The notes below the pieces were generated by a model. That model worked only from the letters and a program-made list of their open reading frames with translations. It made no database searches and was not told the DNA's origin. Below, one piece after another: positions 18,737 to 29,020 of a DNA stretch of 37,997 bases. The stretch lies in assembly GCA_900322095.1 (NCBI GenBank), contig ONYS01000048.1, positions 1 through 37,997 on the forward strand. Direction: 5' to 3'. The position numbers and the translations under genes were made by a program. The stretch's first letter is position 1. Every line of letters starts with the position of its first letter. The DNA is from an uncultured Prevotella sp. (GTDB lineage Bacteria > Bacteroidota > Bacteroidia > Bacteroidales > Bacteroidaceae).

Positions 18737-18781
18737 GGAGTCAAAGGAGTCAAAAGAGTCAAAGGAGTTAAAGAAGTTAAG
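18737..18781. repeat. 9-nt tandem repeat, GGAGTCAAA type
   Basis: Five units start at 18737, 18746, 18755, 18764 and 18773: GGAGTCAAA twice, AGAGTCAAA, GGAGTTAAA and GAAGTTAAG. Related units form the arms of the inverted-repeat elements at 4700-4855 and 19089-19323. Confidence 0.85.
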
Positions 18782-18854
18782 TACGTAATACTTAAATGCC
18801 GTAACGACAACCACTTTCAGCGATAATTCAGTCAGCCAAATCATGATTTCTCGG

Positions 18855-18887
18855 TATTGCAGCATTCTGCGATTATTCCTAACTTTG
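18855..18887 (+). promoter_or_regulatory. Third fldA-type promoter, no known gene downstream
   Basis: TATTG (18855-18859), 20 bases, then TAACTTTG (18880-18887), followed by CAACCGGAAACAA. Flanking bases resemble the fldA promoters (GGTATTGCA before, GCAAC.GAAAACAA-like after). The next recognised gene, malQ, starts about 600 bases away with its own -7 box. Confidence 0.65.
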
Positions 18888-18893
18888 CAACCG

Positions 18894-19085
18894 GAAACAA
18901 GACACAACAACTTTTTCTGTCACTACGCCGCGAAGGCGAACAGCCCAGGAGCTAAAGACAGATAAAGAAATTGATGCACAAGAAAATTTCAGTTAACTAC
19001 ATAATGAATTTCTTTTCTATAATGAGCTATGCCGTTGCCAGTGGAGTGGTCGAGAGACCGGACTTACTTGCAACGGCATTTATTG
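18894..19085 (+). ncRNA. Candidate structured small RNA
   Basis: A transcript from the promoter at 18855-18887 would run about 190 nt to a strong hairpin with a T-rich tail. It would contain three stems. The first is CTGTC (18917-18921) with GACAG (18957-18961), enclosing CGCC-GCGAA-GGCG. The second is AAAGAAATT with AATTTCTTT (about 18965-19016). The third is ATGCCGTTGC (19029-19038) with GCAACGGCAT (19070-19079), enclosing GGTC-GAGA-GACC. The first part slightly recalls aptamer cores of known riboswitches but does not fit one I can name. A 47-codon ORF (18974-19117, starting MHKKISVNY) overlaps it and runs into a repeat. It could be a small RNA, a leader for a lost gene, or a small-peptide transcript. 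Confidence 0.35.
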
Positions 19086-19088
19086 TTA

Positions 19089-19323
19089 TACACAACTTTC
19101 GGAATTTGGGGAGTTAAAGGAGTCAAAGAAGTTATCGCTCGCACGCTCGCTTAGGAGTTAAAGACATATGTCACGCAGATCGCGAGGCCAAATACGCCAC
19201 ACCCCCCCTGGATACTTGCGTTCTCTCCCTTTTAGGGAGAGTTAGAGAGGGTCTTTAACTCCTTTGACTTCTCTTACTCCAATCTACTCCAGAAAACGTG
19301 AATTACACAACTTTCGGAGTTTG
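19089..19323. repeat. Inverted-repeat element, copy 2, with flanking direct repeats
   Basis: The left arm has GGAGTTAAAGGAGTCAAAG, the TTATCGCTCGCACGCTCGC block shared with 4741-4759, and AGGAGTTAAAGACAT. The right arm (about 19251-19300) is its inverse in type: GTCTTTAACTCC, TTTGACTTCTC, ACTCCAATCTACTCCAGAAA. The whole is bordered by near-identical direct copies of TACACAACTTTCGGAnTTTG at 19089-19108 and 19304-19323. A REP-like palindrome lies inside. No ORF is present. Confidence 0.55.
19223..19256. repeat. REP-like palindromic repeat, copy 2
   Basis: CTCTCCCTTTTAGGGAGAG is a palindrome followed by TTAGAGAGGGTCTTT. It resembles the copy at 28882-28925 and the half copy at 83-115. Confidence 0.5.
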
Positions 19324-19391
19324 CACAAGACGGCAACAAGCGCCTTTTATTCATAGTTTCAGCAAGAGAAAGCATCAATTTTTACTAACGC

Positions 19392-19403
19392 GCAAACGTT
19401 TGC
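19392..19403 (+). promoter_or_regulatory. LacI-family-like operator upstream of malQ
   Basis: GCAAACGTTTGC is a perfect 12-bp palindrome of the kind bound by LacI-family regulators, including maltose regulators such as MalR. Its centre is 62.5 bp upstream of the first base of the malQ -7 box. The same site type sits at the identical distance before the secreted amylase (31035-31046). Confidence 0.65.
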
Positions 19404-19459
19404 ATCGCATTTTCGCTTTTTTCATGAAATGATTTCGCCAAGGGTGTGAAAAATATTGC

Positions 19460-19467
19460 TACCTTTA
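19460..19467 (+). promoter_or_regulatory. -7 element of malQ
   Basis: TACCTTTA is one base off TAnnTTTG and lies 24 bases before the ATG at 19492. No TTG is present at the usual -33 position, which suits an activator-dependent promoter. It lies at 19460, so an in-frame ATG at 19456 would be upstream of the transcription start. Confidence 0.5.
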
Positions 19468-19491
19468 CACCAAATAACCAAGAACACCAAG

Positions 19492-22173
19492 ATGAAATTA
19501 CTGTTTCATATCAACTACCAGACGGTCTTCGGTGAAGAGCTTCTGGTAAACGTGCTCCAGGAAGGGGCTGACGGACAGAAAGCAGTAAACCAATACCACA
19601 TGGCTACCGTCAATGGCTGGGATTGGGACTGCGAAATCAACATCGACAACGACACCGATACGCTCGAGTACTTCTATAGCATCGAGTGCGGACAGCAGGA
19701 AAGACGTCGTGAGTGGACTGCTCACCGCCACTTGCTCGAGACCAACAACGGCCACGGCACTTATCGCCTCTACGACCGCTGGCTCGACATGCCGGGCGAC
19801 AGTTTCCGCTACAGCTCGGCCTTCACCGAGTGTCTCAACCGCCACGAGCTGAGCCGTCCTGAGAGCAAGCATTTCAACAAGACTTTGCGCCTGAAGGTTT
19901 GCGCGCCTCAGTTGCGCACTGGCGAGCGCCTCTTCGTCCTGGGCAACACCAATACGCTCGGCGCATGGAAGATTCAGGATGCCGTCGAGATGACCAACCA
20001 CAGCATCAACGAATGGGTGGTGGATCTCGACGCTTCCGACATGGTAGGAAAGATGGTGGAGTTCAAGTTTATGGCCATCAGCGCCTCCGACAACAAGATG
20101 TGGGAGAGCCGCAACAATCGCGAGCTCGTGCTGCCTACGCTCTACGACGGCGACACAGTGTGCTACGAGGAGACCGAGGCCTACTTCGACATTGCCAATG
20201 TTCGCTGTGCCGGTACGCTGGTGCCCGTGTTCTCGCTCCGCTCCAAGAAGAGCTTCGGCGTGGGCGACTTCGGCGACCTCAGGCTCATGATCGACTGGGT
20301 TGCACAGACCCATCAGCGCGTGCTGCAGGTGCTGCCCATCAACGACACCACAACCACACACACTTGGACCGACTCCTACCCCTACAGCTGCATCAGTATC
20401 TTTGCGCTGCATCCCCAATACGCCGACCTGCGTGCCCTGCCACAGCTCAACGACAAGAAAGACCGCGAGCACTATGAGCGTCTGCGCAGTGAGTTGAACA
20501 GCCTGCCGCAGATCGACTATGAGCGCGTCAACGACACGAAGATCGAATACCTGCATAAGCTCTACGATCAGGAAGGTCCGACCACGCTGAAGAGCGAGGC
20601 CTTCAAGCACTTCTTTGCCTGCAGCAAGTCGTGGCTCGTGCCCTATGCCGAATACTGCTGGCTGCGCGACTCCACCGGAACCTACGACTTCAACCAGTGG
20701 GAAGGCCATGAGCTCTGGAACGAGGCCGACCGCAAGGAGCTCGAGGCTGAGGGCACGGCGCTCTACAACGACGTGGCCTTCTACTACTACGTGCAATTCA
20801 TCCTCAGCACCCAGATGCGCGAGGTGCACGACTATGCCCGCAGCAAGGGCGTCATCCTCAAGGGCGACATCCCCATCGGCGTGAACCGCCACGGATGCGA
20901 CGTCTGGAGCGAGCCCCGCTACTTCAACCTCAACTCGCAGGCCGGCGCTCCGCCCGACGACTTCTCGGTCAACGGTCAGAACTGGGGCTTCCCCACCTAC
21001 AACTGGGACGAGATGCTCAAGGACAACTGCGCATGGTGGGTACGCCGCTTCAAGAACATGCAGCAGTATTTCGACGCCTACCGCATCGACCACGTGCTGG
21101 GATTCTTCCGCATCTGGGAAATCCCCATCGCCGCCGTCCACGGACTACTTGGACAGTTTGCTCCCTCGCTGGGCATGACGCGTGAGGAAGTCGAGGGCTA
21201 CGGACTGCGCTGGCAGGAAGAGCTCTTCACCGAGCCCTTCATCGCCGACTGGGTGCTCGACCGCGTATTCCATGAGCGTGCCCAGGAAGTAAAAGACAAA
21301 TATCTGCTGCCCAAGGGCAACGGACTCTATAAGATGCGTCCCGAATACGACACGCAGCGCAAGGTGGAGAAGGCCTTCGAAGGCTGCACCAAGAAGGAGG
21401 ACATCTGGCTCCGCGACGGACTCTACGCCCTCATCAGCGACGTGCTCTTCCTGCGCGACCACCGCGATCCCAACCGCTTCCATCCGCGCATCAGCGTGCA
21501 GTTCGACTTCATCTATCAGTGGCTGTGGGATACCGACAAGGGCATCTTCAACAAGCTCTACAACGACTATTATTATCGCCGCAACAACCAGTTCTGGTAT
21601 CAGGAGGCCATGAAGAAGCTTCCGCGTCTGGTTCAGGCCACGCGTATGCTGGTATGCGCCGAGGACCTCGGCATGGTGCCCGACTGCGTGCCTTGGGTAA
21701 TGGACGAGCTGCGCATCCTGAGCCTGGAAATCCAGTCCATGCCTAAGGATCCGCACGTACGCTTCGGTCATCTGTCGCGCAATCCCTACCGCTCGGTAGC
21801 CACCATCTCTACCCACGACATGCCGACGATGCGACAGTGGTGGGACGAGAATCAGGAGCGCACGCAGGACTACTACAACAATATGCTCTACCGTGAGGGA
21901 CCCGCTCCCCACCCGCTGCCCGGATGGCTGGCCCGCGACATCGTATCGCGCCACCTCACCTCGCCCTCAATGCTCTGCATCATCGCCATTCAAGACTGGA
22001 TGGCCATCGACGAGAACCTGCGCCTGCCCGACGCAAACGCCGAGCGCATCAACATCCCGGCCAATCCCCATCACTATTGGCGCTACCGCATGCACGTCAA
22101 CATTGAGGACCTGATTGCCAACAAGGACTTCTCTGCCAACGTGAGCGAACTGGTGACAGAGAGCGGAAGATGA
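19492..22173 (+). CDS. malQ: 4-alpha-glucanotransferase with N-terminal starch-binding domains
   Basis: This 893-residue GH77 amylomaltase has the DPE2-like architecture. The N-terminal 250 or so residues read as two CBM20-type starch-binding modules; the second includes LRLKVCAPQLRTGERLFVLG and LGAWKIQDAVEM. The GH77 barrel carries nucleophile Asp533 in YRIDHVLGF, acid/base Glu724 in AEDLGMVP and Asp776 in STHDMPTMRQW. It transfers maltooligosaccharide units in the cytoplasm, and no signal peptide is seen. The ATG at 19492 (MKLLFHINYQ) is preferred over 19456 because the -7 box lies between them. It is the first gene of the malQ-susB-pullulanase-susA run, with an operator-like palindrome upstream. 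Length is as expected. Confidence 0.93.
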   Translation: MKLLFHINYQTVFGEELLVNVLQEGADGQKAVNQYHMATVNGWDWDCEINIDNDTDTLEYFYSIECGQQERRREWTAHRHLLETNNGHGTYRLYDRWLDMPGDSFRYSSAFTECLNRHELSRPESKHFNKTLRLKVCAPQLRTGERLFVLGNTNTLGAWKIQDAVEMTNHSINEWVVDLDASDMVGKMVEFKFMAISASDNKMWESRNNRELVLPTLYDGDTVCYEETEAYFDIANVRCAGTLVPVFSLRSKKSFGVGDFGDLRLMIDWVAQTHQRVLQVLPINDTTTTHTWTDSYPYSCISIFALHPQYADLRALPQLNDKKDREHYERLRSELNSLPQIDYERVNDTKIEYLHKLYDQEGPTTLKSEAFKHFFACSKSWLVPYAEYCWLRDSTGTYDFNQWEGHELWNEADRKELEAEGTALYNDVAFYYYVQFILSTQMREVHDYARSKGVILKGDIPIGVNRHGCDVWSEPRYFNLNSQAGAPPDDFSVNGQNWGFPTYNWDEMLKDNCAWWVRRFKNMQQYFDAYRIDHVLGFFRIWEIPIAAVHGLLGQFAPSLGMTREEVEGYGLRWQEELFTEPFIADWVLDRVFHERAQEVKDKYLLPKGNGLYKMRPEYDTQRKVEKAFEGCTKKEDIWLRDGLYALISDVLFLRDHRDPNRFHPRISVQFDFIYQWLWDTDKGIFNKLYNDYYYRRNNQFWYQEAMKKLPRLVQATRMLVCAEDLGMVPDCVPWVMDELRILSLEIQSMPKDPHVRFGHLSRNPYRSVATISTHDMPTMRQWWDENQERTQDYYNNMLYREGPAPHPLPGWLARDIVSRHLTSPSMLCIIAIQDWMAIDENLRLPDANAERINIPANPHHYWRYRMHVNIEDLIANKDFSANVSELVTESGR

Positions 22174-22204
22174 TGGCTCAAGCATAATTCATAAACAGGA
22201 GAGG

Positions 22205-22315
22205 CTATAGCTTCTATGGATTCTATATACATCTATAGTATCTATAGCAACTATAGCCTCTATATTTTCTATAGCAACTATGGTCCCTATAGCAACTATA
22301 GCCCCCTATATCAAA
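22205..22315. repeat. 9-nt tandem array, CTATAG type
   Basis: CTAT-starting units lie at 22205, 22214, 22223, 22233, 22242, 22251, 22260, 22269, 22278, 22287, 22296 and 22306. The spacing is 9 bases with two 10s. Most units are CTATAGnnn, and CTATAG is self-complementary. The array fills the gap between malQ and susB. A shorter copy is at 31053-31112. Confidence 0.9.
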
Positions 22316-22329
22316 CCCGCAAGAACTAA

Positions 22330-24471
<2,142 letters not shown>

Positions 24472-24487
24472 TTTTTCGGAGTAATCG

Positions 24488-24595
24488 GACTGGTCTGACT
24501 TTTCTGACATTTCAGACCGGTCGGATTAGTCAGACCGGTCGGACTATTCAGATTAGTCAGACCAGTCCGATTAGTCCGAAAAGTCCGACCAGTCA
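24488..24595. repeat. 9-nt tandem array, GAnnnGTCn type
   Basis: Twelve units start every 9 bases from 24488 to 24587 without a slip. GA at positions 1-2 is constant and TC at 7-8 nearly so; many units read GACCGGTC or GATTAGTC. GACCGGTC is self-complementary. The array fills the gap between susB and the pullulanase. A 16-unit relative lies at 37201-37344. Confidence 0.9.
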
Positions 24596-24613
24596 AAAAA
24601 AAACCCAACAACG

Positions 24614-26480
24614 ATGAAGTTAAGAACCCTTTTTATGGTTTTGTTTGCCTCTGCCAGCATTGGCGCACAGGCTCAGGCTGTAGATCCCGATACAATGGCC
24701 TTAGACTATTATTTCCAAGCAGGATATTCTCCCGAATCAACAGGTTTCTCCTTTCTCGGCTGTCCGCCGAAAGGCAAGAAAGTTGTGCTCCGTCTCTACA
24801 ATGAACCGTTAGGCGGCAAACCGCTCAAGACGGTCAAAATGAAATACTGGGAGTGGGGAGGCTGGACAGCTGACGTCAAAGGCGACTGGAAAGGAAAGTT
24901 CTACACCTTCGACATCTCCGGCGACAAGAAGAATCCGCGCGAGACTCCCGGCGTCTTTGCCACGGCAGTGGGCGTCAATGGCAAGCGCGGTGCCATCATC
25001 GACATGGCTGAGACCAATCCCGCAGGCTGGGAACAGGACAAGCGGCCCGCACTGAAGTCGCCCGCCGACCTCGTCATCTACGAGATGCACTTCCGCGACT
25101 TCTCCGTCTCGCCCACGTCGGGCCTGAAAAACAAAGGCAAATTCCTTGCCCTCACCGAACCTAAGGCCATCGACTATCTGAAGAGCCTCGGCGTGAATGC
25201 CATCCACATCCTGCCGTCGTTCGACTACGCCTCGGTTGATGAGACCCGCCTCAACGTGCCGCAGTACAACTGGGGCTACGACCCACTGAACTATAACGTG
25301 CCAGAGGGCAGCTACTCGACCAATCCCTATGATCCGACATGCCGCATCCGCGAGTTCAAGCAGATGGTGCAGGCCCTGCACAAGGCCGGCATACGCGTCA
25401 TCCTCGACGTGGTCTACAACCACACCTTCGACCTCAACAACAGCAACTTCCAGCTCACTTGGCCCAATGCCTACTATCGCTTCAATGCCGACGGCACACC
25501 CAGCAACGGCTCCGGCTGCGGCAACGAGACGGCCTCCGACCAGCCCATCATGCGTGCCTTCATGAAGCAGAGCGTGAAATACTGGATTGACGAATATCAC
25601 ATCGACGGTTTCCGCTTCGACCTCATGGGAGTGCACGACATCGAGACGATGAACGAGATTCGCGAGATGGTCAATGGCATCGACCCGAGCATTTATATCT
25701 ATGGCGAGGGATGGAGTGCCGGACAGTGCGCCTATCCCACAGAGAAGCTCGCCGTGAAAGCCAACACCAAACAGCTCCACGGCATCGGCGCCTTCTGCGA
25801 CGACATGCGTGATGCCCTTCGCGGTCCCTTCAGCGACGACCACAAGGGCGGTTTCCTCGCTGGCATCCCTGGCTTGGAAGAGAGTCTGAAGTTCGGTATC
25901 GCCGGCTGCATCGACCATCCGCAAATCGACATGAGCAAGGTGAACTACAGCAAAGAGGCCTGGGCCAACGATCCCACGCAGATGATCAGCTACGTGAGCT
26001 GCCACGACGATATGTGTCTTGTTGACCGCCTGCATGCCTCTATTCCCGGTATCGGCGATGAGGAACTGATACGGCTCGATCAGCTGGCACAGACCGCAGT
26101 GTTCACCTCTCAAGGCGTGCCTTTCATTCTTAGCGGCGAGGAGATGCTGCGCAACAAGAAAGGCGTGCACAACTCTTTCAATTCGCCCGACAGCATCAAC
26201 GAGCTCGACTGGACCAACCTGCAACGTTATCCGCAGGTGTTCGCCTACTATAAGAACCTCCGTGGTGGCCTTCGAGCTCCACGACCTGCAGGGCATCGAC
26301 CCGTGGCAGAACATCATTGTCGTGCTCAACGGCAGCAAGGAGTCGAAGAGCGTCACCATCCCCGCGGGCGACTACAGGGTAGTGGCTTGCGACGGAAGCA
26401 TCGATGAGCAGTCGCAGGAGACACTGCAGGGAGGCAGTGTAACGGTCGACCCGCAGTCGGCACTGATACTCAGAAAATAA
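24614..26480 (+). pseudogene. pulA: Type I pullulanase-like GH13 enzyme, apparent internal deletion with frameshift
   Basis: This GH13 debranching enzyme hydrolyses alpha-1,6 bonds. A signal peptide (about 1-20) leads into an N-terminal beta domain, then the barrel. The type I pullulanase motif YNWGYDP is present, along with VILDVVYNH, nucleophile Asp336 in GFRFDLMG, acid/base Glu365 in YGEGWS and Asp465 in SCHDD. The frame is normal to YPQVFAYYKNL (codon ending 26260). The expected C-terminal beta domain then resumes in another frame from about 26262 (VVAFELHDLQGIDPWQN) and stops at 26480. About 30-40 residues normally found between these points are missing. Read straight, the ORF ends at 26407 with an unrelated tail. 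All catalytic residues precede the lesion, so a truncated protein might retain some function, or this may be an assembly error. susA follows 12 bases later. Confidence 0.8.
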
Positions 26481-26492
26481 TCAACCAATGAT

Positions 26493-28343
26493 ATGAAAAA
26501 GTTATTCATTCTTTTTGTTGTTTTCGCACAAGTTATCATGGCGCAAGCACAGTTAAAGGTGGACCGCATCGACCCCACCAACTGGTTTGTGGGGATGAAG
26601 GATCCCTCGCTCCAGCTCATGGTCTACGGTCCCAACATCAAGTCGGCCGACGTTTCGGTCGACTATCCGGGTGTGCGGGTCGACAGCGTTGTCAGGCTCG
26701 ACTCGCCCAACTACCTCTTTGTCTACCTCAATCTCCAAGGCGCACAGCCCGGCGAGATGACGCTCAACTTCAAGCAGGCAGGCAAGAGCAAGAAGGTGAA
26801 ATATGAACTCAAGCAGCGCTCGATGAGCGGTGAGCAGCACGTGGGCTTCTCCAATGCCGACGTCCTCTATCTGCTCATGCCCGACCGCTTCGCCGACGGC
26901 AACCCCAAGAACGACGTGGTGAAGGGCATGCGCGACCAGGTCTGCGACCGCACCAAGCCCAGCCTGCGCCACGGTGGCGACCTCGCCGGCATCGAGAAGC
27001 ATCTCGACTACTTCAGCCAGCTTGGCGTCACGGCCTTGTGGTTCACGCCCATTCTGGAGAACAACTGGCCCAACGACAACGGCGTCAACAGTTCTTATCA
27101 CGGCTATGCCACCACCGATTATTATAAGGTAGACCCGCGTTTCGGCACGAATGCTGAGTATAAGCAGCTCATCGACGAATGCCACAAGCGCGGACTGAAG
27201 GTGGTGATGGACATGATATTCAACCACTGCAGCGACTATCATCCCTGGAATCTCGACCCGCCATCGAAGGACTGGTTCAACAATCCCAACTATGGTCTGC
27301 AGACTTCCTACAAGCTCACTCCCGTACTCGATCCCTACGCGTCGAAAGTAGACAAGGCGGAGACTGTCGACGGATGGTTTGTCAAGTCTATGCCCGACCT
27401 CAACCAGCGCAACCAGCACCTCATGCGCTATCTGATTCAGAACAGTGAGTGGTGGATAGAGACAGCCGGCATCGACGGCATCCGCATGGACACCTATCCC
27501 TACGCCGACCGCAAAGCCATGGCCGAGTGGATGAAAGTGCTCGACACGGAATACCCCAACTTCAACACCGTGGGCGAGACGTGGGTGACCGAGCCGCAAT
27601 ACACCGCAGCCTGGCAGAAAGACTCCAAACTGTCTTCGATGAACAGCTATCTGAAGACCGTCATGGACTTCAGTTTCTTCGACAAGCTCAATCAGGCCAA
27701 GCGCGAGGAGACCGACGGCTGGTGGAACGGCTTCAACCGCATCTACAACTCGCTCTGCTACGACTATCTCTACACCGACCCGTCGCACGTGCTGGCCTTC
27801 ATCGAGAACCACGACACCGACCGCTTCCTCGGCAACACGAAGGACTCCACGGCCCTGAAGCAGGCGCTCGCCCTGCTGCTCACCATCAACCGCATACCGC
27901 AGCTCTACTATGGCACAGAAGTGCTGATGAACGGCACAAAGGAAGTGACCGACGGCAACGTGCGCAAGGACTTCCCCGGCGGTTTCTCCGGCGACCAGCA
28001 CAACTGCTTCACCGCTGAGGGACGCACAAAAGCCGAGAACGGAATGTTCAACTGGCTGAGCAGCCTGCTCCACTGGCGGCAGGGCAACGAGCTCATCAGC
28101 AAGGGCAAGCAGACGCAGTTCTGTCCCTACAATGGTGTTTACGTCATTGCCCGCCAATATGGAGGCCACACGTCGCTGACGATTCTCAATGGCAAGCGCA
28201 GTGAGGCTGTGATGCCCGTAGCCCGCTACGCTGAGGTCATCGGCTCCCACACCACAGCCCGCGACGTTATCACCGGCAAGAGCGTCGACCTCAGCCACGA
28301 CCTCAAGCTCTCACCAAGAGAGGCGTTGGTTGTGGAATTCTAA
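26493..28343 (+). CDS. susA: SusA-type neopullulanase / GH13 alpha-amylase
   Basis: This is a 616-residue GH13 enzyme closely matching Bacteroides SusA in length and layout. A signal peptide (about 1-19) places it in the periplasm. An N-terminal cyclomaltodextrinase-type beta domain (about 21-108) precedes the barrel with VLYLLMPDRFADG and VVMDMIFNH. Catalytic residues are nucleophile Asp333 in GIRMDTYPY, acid/base Glu362 in VGETW and Asp441 in ENHDTDRF. A short C-terminal beta domain ends in REALVVEF. It degrades maltooligosaccharides, cyclodextrins or pullulan imported through the outer membrane. It lies 12 bases after the pullulanase remnant and is followed by a strong terminator. It appears intact. 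Confidence 0.93.
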   Translation: MKKLFILFVVFAQVIMAQAQLKVDRIDPTNWFVGMKDPSLQLMVYGPNIKSADVSVDYPGVRVDSVVRLDSPNYLFVYLNLQGAQPGEMTLNFKQAGKSKKVKYELKQRSMSGEQHVGFSNADVLYLLMPDRFADGNPKNDVVKGMRDQVCDRTKPSLRHGGDLAGIEKHLDYFSQLGVTALWFTPILENNWPNDNGVNSSYHGYATTDYYKVDPRFGTNAEYKQLIDECHKRGLKVVMDMIFNHCSDYHPWNLDPPSKDWFNNPNYGLQTSYKLTPVLDPYASKVDKAETVDGWFVKSMPDLNQRNQHLMRYLIQNSEWWIETAGIDGIRMDTYPYADRKAMAEWMKVLDTEYPNFNTVGETWVTEPQYTAAWQKDSKLSSMNSYLKTVMDFSFFDKLNQAKREETDGWWNGFNRIYNSLCYDYLYTDPSHVLAFIENHDTDRFLGNTKDSTALKQALALLLTINRIPQLYYGTEVLMNGTKEVTDGNVRKDFPGGFSGDQHNCFTAEGRTKAENGMFNWLSSLLHWRQGNELISKGKQTQFCPYNGVYVIARQYGGHTSLTILNGKRSEAVMPVARYAEVIGSHTTARDVITGKSVDLSHDLKLSPREALVVEF

Positions 28344-28400
28344 ACACAAGCTGAAGAAGCCCTGGTAATTCTAAACCAGCTAAGCTTTACATACATCGAT

Positions 28401-28436
28401 AAAGGCTCATCCTGCGGGATGAGCCTTTATTATTTT
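28401..28436 (+). terminator. Terminator after susA
   Basis: AAAGGCTCATC (28401-28411) is the perfect inverse of GATGAGCCTTT (28418-28428), followed by ATTATTTTC. It ends the malQ-susB-pullulanase-susA run. Confidence 0.85.
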
Positions 28437-28530
28437 CCTCCAGTTTCGGGAATAAACGCAGAGACATCGACAGAGAAGCGACAGCATAGAAACATATACA
28501 AGGCGTCTAAGTTTTCCATCAAAGACGATG

Positions 28531-28772
28531 GCTGCCACGTGGCAACCATAATGCTACCACGTGCTAACCATAATGCTACCACGTGCTAACCATAATGCTA
28601 CCACGTGCCAACCACATTGCTACCACGTACCAGCCATAATGCTACCACGTGCCAACCATAATGAATCTACGTAAGAACCATCACGATTCTACGTGCCAAC
28701 CATAATGAATCTACGTAGAAGCCATCACGATTCTACGTAAAAACCATCATGAATCTACGTAAAAACCATCAT
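28531..28772. repeat. 22-nt tandem array, ACGT-core, eleven units
   Basis: Eleven contiguous 22-base units run from 28531 to 28772 with no slip. Units 1-6 are of the form GCTACCACGTGCTAACCATAAT, with a CACGTG or CACGTA core. Units 7-11 shift to GAATCTACGTA...CCATCAT, with TACGTA or TACGTG. There are no spacers, so it is not a CRISPR. It lies between the susA terminator and the convergent amylase gene. The remaining bases of 28437-29020 hold a REP-like repeat and a hairpin but no gene. Confidence 0.92.
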
Positions 28773-28881
28773 GCAGATTGAATTATATTCGCCCAATTAC
28801 ATGATTTTCCTTTGAAAGATAGCCCGCAGCCATACAAGTTGCGGTCTTTGTGGCCGTCCGCTATCTGGCACCGATGTACTT

Positions 28882-28925
28882 CTCCCCCTCCCTTTGTAGG
28901 GAGGGGGAAAGGGGGGTGGGTCTTT
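28882..28925. repeat. REP-like GC-rich palindromic repeat, copy 3
   Basis: CCCCCTCCCTTTGTAGGGAG followed by GGGG, AAAGGGGGG and TGGGTCTTT. The palindrome CTCCCTTTGTAGGGAG is clear. The tail GGGTGGGTCTT matches the copy at 83-115. Confidence 0.55.
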
Positions 28926-28957
28926 GTAGGTCTAATCTTCTTCCCCCTATAACTGAC

Positions 28958-28990
28958 GAGGCCGCCACGCGACGCTTCGCGGGCGGCCTC
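28958..28990. other. Strong GC hairpin after the amylase gene
   Basis: GAGGCCGCC (28958-28966) is the perfect inverse of GGCGGCCTC (28982-28990). It lies 30 bases beyond the stop of the minus-strand amylase. No T run follows on either strand, so a terminator role is uncertain. Confidence 0.5.
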
Positions 28991-29020
28991 TGTCGATACC
29001 AAAATTACTACTCAAAAAAA

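Noticed and set aside
18917-18961. Known riboswitch aptamer (cobalamin- or glycine-like core)
   Set aside because: Short stretches such as CACTACGCC, GAAGGCG and CCAGGAG recall these cores, but the required stem order and length are absent and no metabolic gene follows.
18974-19117. 47-codon ORF (MHKKISVNY...) as a definite gene
   Set aside because: It overlaps the strong hairpin and ends inside a dispersed repeat. No family is recognised. It is kept only as an alternative to the candidate RNA.
26553-28298. Long open frames antisense to susA, malQ, the pullulanase and purL
   Set aside because: They follow the codon bias of well-supported enzymes on the opposite strand, have low-complexity Val/His/Leu-rich products and show no domain.
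28531-28772. CRISPR array
   Set aside because: Units are contiguous with no unique spacers, diverge in an ordered way, and no cas genes are nearby.
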